From contig NZ_JBAKHX010000070.1 in assembly GCF_036906915.1 (NCBI RefSeq), positions 1-43,567 of the forward strand: a stretch of DNA of 43,567 nt, read 5' to 3'. Below are positions 38,662-43,567 of the stretch, in pieces. The notes beneath the pieces were generated by a model. That model was not told where the DNA came from and searched no databases. It saw nothing but the letters and a program-made list of their open reading frames with translations. Position numbers and translations under genes: made by a program. The stretch is from Phytohabitans sp036906915. GTDB taxonomy: Bacteria; Actinomycetota; Actinomycetes; Mycobacteriales; Micromonosporaceae. Position 1 is the first letter of the stretch. Each line of letters begins with the position of its first letter.

Positions 38662-40181
38662 CTGAGCACACCCATCCTGAGTTGAATCGCTTCGGCAACG
38701 TCGTCGGGCCCGGGCCGGTGCCGCCCGTCGAGGTCTGCGATGGTCCACGCCATCCGTATGACCCGGTCGAAGCCGCGTGCGGACAGGCCCCCGGTGTCGA
38801 GCAGCCGCAGCAGGCCCGCCGTGCTGCGCGCCGGCAGGCGCCACTCGTCACCGCGCAGGGCCGGCCCCGGCACTTCCGCGTTGGTGCGCCAGGCCTTCGC
38901 CGACCAGCGCGCGGCGGCCGCGGCGCGGGCCTTGGCGACCCGGTCGGCCACGGCGGCGGACGGCTCACCGGGTGGGCCGGCGCACAGCAGGTCGGCGGCT
39001 GTCACCGGCGGCAGCGTCACCTGGACGTCGACGCGGTCGAGCAGCGGGCCGGACAGCCGGCTCAAGTAGTGCCGGCGGACTCGGGGGCTGCACTCGCAGT
39101 ACATGTCGCCGGCGGGACGCGCGCACGGGCACGGGTTGGCGGCGAGGCAGAGCTGCACGCGAGCCGGGAAGTCAGTGGCACCGGAGACCCGCCGCAGCAG
39201 CACGCGGCCGGACTCGAGGGGCTGCCGCAACGCATCCAGCGCCCGGCCGCTGAACTCGGGCGCCTCGTCGAGAAACAGGACGCCCCGATGAGCCAGCGAG
39301 ATCGCGCCCGGCTTGGCGAGCCCGCTGCCCCCGCCGACCAGCGACTGCACCGTCGCGGTGTGGTGCGGCGCCTGGAACGGCGGCCGGCGCAGGAGACGGC
39401 CGCCCGGCGGCAGCGCCCCGGCGACCGAGTGCAGTGCGGTTACCTCCAGCGCGGCCTCGTCGTCGAGTTCGGGCAGGATCGACGGCAGGCGCTCGGCGAG
39501 CATAGTCTTTCCCGCGCCGGGCGGACCGAACAGCGCGACGTGGTGCCCGCCCGCGGCCGCCACCTCGATGGCGCGCCGCCCGAGCGGCTGGCCAGCCACG
39601 TCGGCGAGGTCGGGACCGGGAGCGTCGTGCCCGGGAACGGCCTGATCGGACGGGTCGAGCATCGGCTCGCCGTCACGGACGAACGCGATCAGCCGATGCA
39701 GTGTGTCGATCGCTTTTACCAGCACGCCGGGCACGATGGCCGCCTCCTGTGCGTTTCCGAGCGGCACGACCACCCGCGTGATCCCCGCACGGAGGGCGGC
39801 GGCCACCATCGGCAACACACCGCGGACCGGGCGCACGGTGCCGTCGAGCCCCAACTCGCCGAGGATGACGACCCGGTCGAACGCCGCCAGCGGCAGCTCA
39901 CCGGCCCCAGCGAGGACCGCGACCGCGATGGCGACATCGAAGACAGAGCCGCGCTTGGGCAGCGTCGCTGGCAGCAGGTTGACGGTGATGCGGCGGGACG
40001 GCCACTCCTGGCCGGAGTTGATGATCGCGGCTCGGACGCGGTCGCGCGCCTCGTGCAGGGCGGTGTCGGGCAGGCCCGACAGCACCATCGCAGGCAGTCC
40101 CGCGGCCAGGTCGGCCTCCACCTCGATCAGGTGGCCGGTGACCCCGACGAGCCCGACCGAGAGCACCTTGGCGTAGCTCAT
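38658..40181 (-). CDS. comM: ComM/YifB AAA+ helicase-like ATPase
   Basis: A 507-residue Mg-chelatase-type AAA+ protein promoting branch migration during DNA uptake. The N-terminal Lon-like domain includes GLPAMVLSGLPDTALHEARD and RITVNLLPATLPKRGSVFD. ATPase motifs are ALFGPPGAGKTMLAERLPS (Walker A), GVLFLDEAPEF (Walker B) and VQLCLAANPCPCARPAGD, followed by a Cys cluster (MYCECSPR) typical of the family. The C-terminal lid is LSARGFDRVIRMAWTIADLD. It lies between yraN (immediately upstream) and dprA (four-base overlap) in the standard actinobacterial order, though the whole block is reversed relative to rnhB-DUF2469. Confidence 0.96.
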   Translation of the reverse strand: MSYAKVLSVGLVGVTGHLIEVEADLAAGLPAMVLSGLPDTALHEARDRVRAAIINSGQEWPSRRITVNLLPATLPKRGSVFDVAIAVAVLAGAGELPLAAFDRVVILGELGLDGTVRPVRGVLPMVAAALRAGITRVVVPLGNAQEAAIVPGVLVKAIDTLHRLIAFVRDGEPMLDPSDQAVPGHDAPGPDLADVAGQPLGRRAIEVAAAGGHHVALFGPPGAGKTMLAERLPSILPELDDEAALEVTALHSVAGALPPGGRLLRRPPFQAPHHTATVQSLVGGGSGLAKPGAISLAHRGVLFLDEAPEFSGRALDALRQPLESGRVLLRRVSGATDFPARVQLCLAANPCPCARPAGDMYCECSPRVRRHYLSRLSGPLLDRVDVQVTLPPVTAADLLCAGPPGEPSAAVADRVAKARAAAAARWSAKAWRTNAEVPGPALRGDEWRLPARSTAGLLRLLDTGGLSARGFDRVIRMAWTIADLDGRHRPGPDDVAEAIQLRMGVLR

Positions 40182-40541
40182 TCAGAATGCTCCCCGCAGG
40201 TGCTCGACGCGCCACGGGCCACGCTTGCGGGCCAGCACCGACACGACGTCGAAGCGGATGTCGTGAGCCTGAACGCGGTGGGCCGCCAGCCACAGGACCG
40301 CCAGCCGCCGCAGCCGCGCCGCCTTGGCACCGACGATTGCCTCGATCGGCAAGCCGAACTCCACCGTGCGCCGGGTCTTGACCTCGCAGAACACGAGATC
40401 CTGGCCGTCCCACGCGATGATGTCGATCTCGCCGTCGGCGCACCGCCAGTTGCGGGCGACGACGCGCAGGCCCGCCTCGGTGAGGTGCTCCACCGCGCGG
40501 CGTTCGCCGTACGCGCCGACCGCCTGCCTCTCCCTCGTCAT
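40182..40541 (-). CDS. YraN family (UPF0102) nuclease-fold protein
   Basis: A 119-residue restriction-endonuclease-like protein: AVGAYGERRAVEHLTEAGLR, then RNWRCADGEIDIIAWDGQDL and VFCEVKTRR, with the acidic and Lys residues (E, GEID, EVK) of the PD-(D/E)XK fold. Activity is unproven; it may resolve DNA structures in partnership with comM. ATG 40541 is used by homology (TRERQAVGAYGE); a longer in-frame start exists at 40634. It is the first gene of yraN-comM-dprA-xerC; comM begins immediately after its stop. A pair of DnaA-box-like motifs and a small IS-like palindrome lie upstream. Confidence 0.93.
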   Translation of the reverse strand: MTRERQAVGAYGERRAVEHLTEAGLRVVARNWRCADGEIDIIAWDGQDLVFCEVKTRRTVEFGLPIEAIVGAKAARLRRLAVLWLAAHRVQAHDIRFDVVSVLARKRGPWRVEHLRGAF

Positions 40542-40594
40542 GGCGGTGACGGTGTCAGCCCATCCGCCTCCCACGAATGCCAACTCAGTCGAGG

Positions 40595-40622
40595 TGTGGA
40601 CAACCAGCCACGCTGTGGATAC
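40595..40622 (-). promoter_or_regulatory. Pair of DnaA-box-like sequences (reverse orientation)
   Basis: TGTGGACAA (40595-40603) is the complement of a perfect TTGTCCACA actinobacterial DnaA box, and TGTGGATAC (40614-40622) is GTATCCACA reversed. They start 19 bp apart, mirroring the pair at 34763-34789. They lie just upstream of yraN and could also influence its transcription. Confidence 0.55.
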
Positions 40623-40646
40623 CCGGACAATCAAGCCGCCGGCGTG

Positions 40647-40708
40647 CTAGGCCTGTGTCGAAGTCTGGGTTCCCGCAGCCCGGTCATCCTCTTCGACACA
40701 GGCCCTAG
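40647..40708. mobile_element. 62-bp palindrome flanked by CTAG, possible IS5-type remnant
   Basis: CTAG, then GCCTGTGTCGAAG (40651-40663), a 27-nt middle, then CTTCGACACAGGC (40691-40703), C, CCTAG. The 13-14 bp ends are perfect inverted repeats and are flanked by CTAG on each side, the kind of target duplicated by some IS5-family elements (established for the family in general). The right CTAG includes the TAG stop of the DUF2332 gene. No transposase is present, so it is at most a minimal or miniature remnant; it could simply be a terminator. Confidence 0.45.
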
Positions 40709-41844
40709 AGGCGCGGCGCGTACCTGTACACCCTCGGAGTCCATTCCAACCACTGGCCGTGCGGGCCGGTCCGGGCCAGGACCTCCACAGTGGCCTGGCC
40801 ATCGCGCCACGCGACCAGGGTGAGCACTCCGACGGCGAGGACGCCGCGCGGCCCGGCCTCGGCCGGGCGACGGCCGATGAACATCTCGGCGCCGAAGGGC
40901 GCCGCCTCGTTGAACAGCACCGTGAGGTCGCGCCGCGCGCCAACCTCGGCGAGCGTCGCGACGAGTCGCCGGCGGTCGGCGTCGGGCAGGTACGTGACGG
41001 CGTTGGAGGAGAAGACGCACGGCACCGCATCGTCATCCACAGTGGACAGCGCAACCGGCAGGGTCTCGACCATGTCGCCTGCCAGCATCGCCGGTCTCGC
41101 CCGCGCCACCTCCGCGAGCGCCGCGTCGAGCCGCGCGAGGCGGTCGGTCTGCTCCGGCCAGACGCACGCGCGCAGCCAGTCGGTGGCGGCGGTGTCTGCG
41201 GCGTCGATCGGCGCGAGGTCGATGCCGACGCGTCCCGCGACCGGCAGTGGCCCGGCTGCGGGCTCGGGCCACCGATCGCCGCGTACCTCACAGGTCAGCG
41301 CGAGCCCGCCGGCTGGCCCGTAGGTGGTGGCGCGGGCGCCATGCTCGTAGCGGCAGGCGTACCGGTCGCTCATCAGCAGCAAGCCGGCGCTGGTGCCGAG
41401 CTCGACCAGGCTGAGCGGGCGCCCACCGGCGAGCGCAGCGGCCCGGCCGAAGCCGGGTCGCAGCAGCGCCGCGCGGCGCGCCTCGTTCGTCTGGGTCGTC
41501 CTGGTCGCGCACAACGCGGTGAGCGCGTCGCGGTGTTTGGACACGAAGCTCGTCAGCGCCGCGGGCAGCTCACCGTCCACGCCGCGCGATCCTCCGAGGA
41601 CGGGCAGGTACGCCGACAGTGGATGATCGCGAGCGATGGTACGCAAGAGGTACTGGACGGCGGCGAAGTACAGGATCGCGCGGCGCTGGTCCGGCGGGGC
41701 GGCGAGCAGTGGCTCAGCGAGGTCCGGGCGGTCGGCGACGACGCCGGAAAGATACTCGTAACGCGTGGAATGCCCGTGGAACTCTCTTAGGGCGAAATGC
41801 CGGAACATTCGGCTCAGCGCGCGGGACTCCGCCGACGTCATCAT
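40705..41844 (-). CDS. DUF2332 family protein
   Basis: A 379-residue protein of the DUF2332 family. The N-terminal helical region includes LSRMFRHFALREFHGHSTRY and a conserved region with LLAAPPDQRRAILYFAAVQY. A Rossmann-like segment, LSLVELGTSAGLLLMSDRYA, resembles a SAM-binding glycine motif, suggesting a methyltransferase fold, but no activity is known for the family. ATG 41844 is preferred because AGGA lies just upstream; a GTG at 41889 would add 15 residues. Its TAG stop lies within the CTAG flank of the small palindrome at 40647-40708. It is outside the yraN-xerC block. Confidence 0.9.
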   Translation of the reverse strand: MMTSAESRALSRMFRHFALREFHGHSTRYEYLSGVVADRPDLAEPLLAAPPDQRRAILYFAAVQYLLRTIARDHPLSAYLPVLGGSRGVDGELPAALTSFVSKHRDALTALCATRTTQTNEARRAALLRPGFGRAAALAGGRPLSLVELGTSAGLLLMSDRYACRYEHGARATTYGPAGGLALTCEVRGDRWPEPAAGPLPVAGRVGIDLAPIDAADTAATDWLRACVWPEQTDRLARLDAALAEVARARPAMLAGDMVETLPVALSTVDDDAVPCVFSSNAVTYLPDADRRRLVATLAEVGARRDLTVLFNEAAPFGAEMFIGRRPAEAGPRGVLAVGVLTLVAWRDGQATVEVLARTGPHGQWLEWTPRVYRYAPRL

Positions 41845-41923
41845 CTGATCCTGTCGCCCGTGCGGGCTGGCCGCAGCGACCACCGTCACAGGAGGCGGGT
41901 AGCGCGGATCGCCGCTGGTCGCA

Positions 41924-41929
41924 TACGGT
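41924..41929 (+). promoter_or_regulatory. Candidate -10 element (TACGGT) for the membrane protein gene
   Basis: TACGGT matches TAnnnT and ends 6 nt before the GTG at 41936, in the 91-bp divergent gap. No Shine-Dalgarno is seen, so the message may be leaderless. Confidence 0.4.
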
Positions 41930-41935
41930 GCCGCG

Positions 41936-42826
41936 GTGGAAGGTGAACGCTGGAACGGCGCTCCGCAGGAGTGGGACGGCTACCGGATTCCCGGTCCTCG
42001 CGGGCAGCGCGACGGCTTCGAGGCCGATCCGCTGACCGCCGCCCTCCCATACGGCTCGAACGATTCCGGCAACCCGCTCGCGGCTGCGGCGTCGAGAGAA
42101 TCGGTCTGGCCGCTGCTGGAGGAGCCGACCGGTGCGGTGGCGCCGGTCTCGCCCCGCCCGGCCGACACGACAGCGTTCCCGTCATCCGGTGCCGGCGCGT
42201 CCGGTCAAGGCGGCTACGCCGTCGAACTCGGCCTGACGGTGGCCAACCCTTCCATGGCAGCGCCCGGGCCGTCGCTGGTCGGCGCGCCCGCCGCGACCGG
42301 CGGGAGTTCCTTTGGTGGAGGGCAGGGCGGGCCGAGCGCGCCGCCCGGACCAGCGGTGCAGGAACATGGTCTCCAGGCGCCGCCGGTGGCCCCGCCGATG
42401 CCGCCGCAGGCAGCACCTCCGCAGCCGGAGCCGGTGCGCTTCCACGCCGAACCCATCGACCGCGCCTCGCTGCGCCGCCCGTCCGCACCCATCGCCCCCG
42501 TGGGCGACGGCGTCTACCGGACCCGGCGCCCCGCCGTGGGCCTCGCGCTGCTGGCACTCACGGTGATCTTCGAGGTGCCCGCTCTCCGGCTCTTCCTCGA
42601 CGCCGCGATCGGAGGCCCAGTGTCCGCGGCCGCGCTGGTCTCCGGACTGTTCCTGGTCATCGGCCTGCCGCTGTTCGCACTAGGCCTGTATGCCCTGGCG
42701 ACGGGCGCCACCCGCCTCGCCCCCGAGGCCGGCGGCGGCGCCCAGGTCTGGCTACGCCCACCCGTCGCGTACCTGCCGATCGCCCTGATCCTCCTCCTGG
42801 CCGCCGCCCTAGCCGCCGGCCCATAA
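41936..42826 (+). CDS. Proline-rich membrane protein of unknown function
   Basis: A 296-residue protein. The first ~190 residues are Pro/Gly/Ala-rich and look disordered (APPVAPPMPPQAAPPQPEPV). Then come about four membrane helices: VGLALLALTVIFEVPALRLF; AALVSGLFLVIGLPLFALGL; a short ALATGATRLA linker; and VAYLPIALILLLAAALAAG. No known domain is recognised. The long cytosolic Pro-rich tail before membrane helices resembles actinobacterial envelope or cell-division-associated proteins, but that is only a resemblance. GTG 41936 is supported by the leaderless -10 element. Downstream is the 47-bp repeat array. Confidence 0.83.
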   Translation: MEGERWNGAPQEWDGYRIPGPRGQRDGFEADPLTAALPYGSNDSGNPLAAAASRESVWPLLEEPTGAVAPVSPRPADTTAFPSSGAGASGQGGYAVELGLTVANPSMAAPGPSLVGAPAATGGSSFGGGQGGPSAPPGPAVQEHGLQAPPVAPPMPPQAAPPQPEPVRFHAEPIDRASLRRPSAPIAPVGDGVYRTRRPAVGLALLALTVIFEVPALRLFLDAAIGGPVSAAALVSGLFLVIGLPLFALGLYALATGATRLAPEAGGGAQVWLRPPVAYLPIALILLLAAALAAGP

Positions 42827-42851
42827 CCCCACCCACCCCGCCCGCACACAC

Positions 42852-43250
42852 GCACCACAAGCGCGGCCTCGCGCCACCCATACCCGCCCCGCACGCCCGC
42901 ACCACAAGCGCGGCCTCGCGCCACCCATACCCGCCCCGCACGCCCGCACCACAAGCGCGGCCTCGCGCCACCCATACCCGCCCCGCACGCCCGCACCACA
43001 AGCGCGGCCTCGCGCCACCCGTACCCGCCCCACACGCCCGCACCACAAGCGCGGCCTCGCGCCACCCATACCCGCCCCACACGCCCGCGCCACAGGTGCG
43101 GCTCCGCGCCACCCACACCCGCCGCACACGCGGCGCCACAAGCGTGGCTCCGCGCCACGGCCCACACCCGCCCAACAAGCGCGGCTCCGCGCCTTCCCAC
43201 ACACCCCACACGCCCGCGCTGCAAGCACGGCCCGCCACCCACCCGCCGCA
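42852..43250. repeat. 47-bp tandem repeat array
   Basis: Five near-identical 47-bp units start at 42852, 42899, 42946, 42993 and 43040. Each begins GCACCACAAGCGCGGCCTCG and contains GCGCCACCCATACCC. Degenerate units continue to about 43250 (GGCTCCGCGCC versions). There are no spacers, so this is not CRISPR. Because 47 is not a multiple of three and the DNA is so GC-rich, all three reverse frames stay open, giving false proteins. Confidence 0.9.
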
Positions 43251-43412
43251 CGGCGCCCGGCGGGGCAGCGCGCCGCGGTTGCACTCGGCCCGGGGAGCGT
43301 ACGGCCGGTTGCGCGGCTTGGCCTGGTACGGGAGAAAGTGGCGGCGGCATGGCCGCCGATGCATGCCGGAGCGTTGCGGCCCAGGCCCCACCCCGCAGCC
43401 AGGCCCACGCGG
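43251..43412. other. Gene-free stretch between the tandem array and repeat copy 3
   Basis: No convincing coding sequence or hairpin terminator seen. Open frames here are extensions of the repeat-driven reverse frames. After copy 3 (43491-43567) the DNA is simple GC-rich sequence with GGCGG and GGACGGGGC runs. Confidence 0.6.
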
Positions 43413-43490
43413 CGATCAAGGAGATCTCCATCGATCAAGGGCAAACGCACGTGGAAAAGAGATCAAACCACGTGCGTTTGGCCTTGATCG
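43413..43490 (-). repeat. Dispersed palindromic repeat, copy 3 (complete, inverted)
   Basis: Reverse orientation to copies 1 and 2. The 59-bp core (43432-43490) has 23-bp arms with a single mismatch (GGCC for GGGC) around a 13-nt loop, TTTGATCTCTTTT on the reverse strand. The tail CCTTGATCG is the complement of 43413-43421, and a GGAGATCTCC palindrome joins it to the core (43420-43429). Arms here read CGCACGTGG/CCACGTGCG, both changed together relative to copy 2. Confidence 0.93.
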
Positions 43491-43567
43491 GCGCGGCGGC
43501 GGCGGGGCGGCGGCGCCGCGCCAGCGGTGGGCGGCGGGGCGGACGGGGCGGACGGGGCGGCGGCGCC

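Noticed and set aside
38628..40823. Long forward open frame antisense to comM and yraN
   Set aside because: comM motifs on the other strand are unmistakable; the forward frame has no recognisable domain.
42852..43133. Possible CRISPR array
   Set aside because: Units are contiguous with no unique spacers and there are no cas genes in the window.
42514..43450. Three overlapping reverse-strand frames with WREAALVVRACGAG-like repeated peptides
   Set aside because: They come from reading the 47-bp tandem array in different frames; no start region, no conserved domain, and they overlap a plausible forward gene.
1..43567. tRNA, rRNA or SRP RNA genes
   Set aside because: I looked for tRNA-like and SRP-RNA-like structures near ffh, proS and the ribosomal genes and saw none; without a covariance search absence is not certain.

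Overview
The window is very GC-rich, full of GTG starts, and carries gene families typical of Actinobacteria (DUF2469, PadR-linked ABC exporters, a SigE-family sigma factor, a LuxR/AAA regulator, tandem lepB, amt-glnK-glnD). Gene order and protein style point to the Micromonosporaceae. A Phytohabitans-like organism is my guess from general familiarity, not something the sequence proves. It looks like chromosomal core sequence with small accessory insertions, broken genes and dispersed repeats.

Layout. 1-5.3 kb: a dispersed palindromic repeat, a membrane GGDEF/EAL protein, a frameshifted DinB-like gene, a tiny secreted CBM2-like protein and a PhoD-type phosphatase. 5.5-11.6 kb: ftsY, an APH-fold kinase, then the nitrogen cluster amt-glnK-glnD behind a GlnR-like site. 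11.6-18 kb: a PadR regulator with a perfect 34-bp operator-like palindrome and a wrecked ABC exporter (two frameshifts and an internal deletion), then an intact ABC-2 exporter followed by a histidine kinase and response regulator. 18-25 kb: a second copy of the palindromic repeat, ffh, an amidohydrolase, an ECF sigma factor with a membrane beta-propeller partner, an archaeal-type proS and a DUF402 gene. 25.1-34.7 kb: the translation cluster rpsP-KH-rimM // trmD-rplS-lepB-lepB-NUDIX-rnhB-DUF2469, split between rimM and trmD by a reverse-strand insert (a large LuxR regulator and two small unknown genes). 34.8-40.6 kb: M23 peptidase, then on the reverse strand aminotransferase, xerC, dprA, comM and yraN. 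This block appears inverted relative to the usual actinobacterial order, with DnaA-box-like pairs at both ends and a small IS-like palindrome at the outer end. 40.7-43.6 kb: DUF2332, a proline-rich membrane protein, a 47-bp tandem repeat array and a third copy of the palindromic repeat.

How the genes work together. ftsY and ffh supply the SRP receptor and the SRP GTPase, and the two lepB genes cleave exported proteins, so protein export is well represented. amt, glnK and glnD form the ammonium uptake and PII signalling unit. rpsP, rimM, trmD and rplS serve ribosome and tRNA maturation. dprA, comM, yraN and xerC are DNA uptake and recombination functions.

Most notable signals: (1) a 59-bp hairpin element present three times, whose 23-bp arms differ between copies in ways that keep the pairing; (2) signs of a local inversion with special sequences at both ends and a peptidase gene that has lost its stop codon; (3) an accessory insert inside a ribosomal operon; (4) a large palindrome carried in frame inside the LuxR regulator; (5) repeated leaderless-start architecture (TAnnnT, 6-8 nt, start codon).
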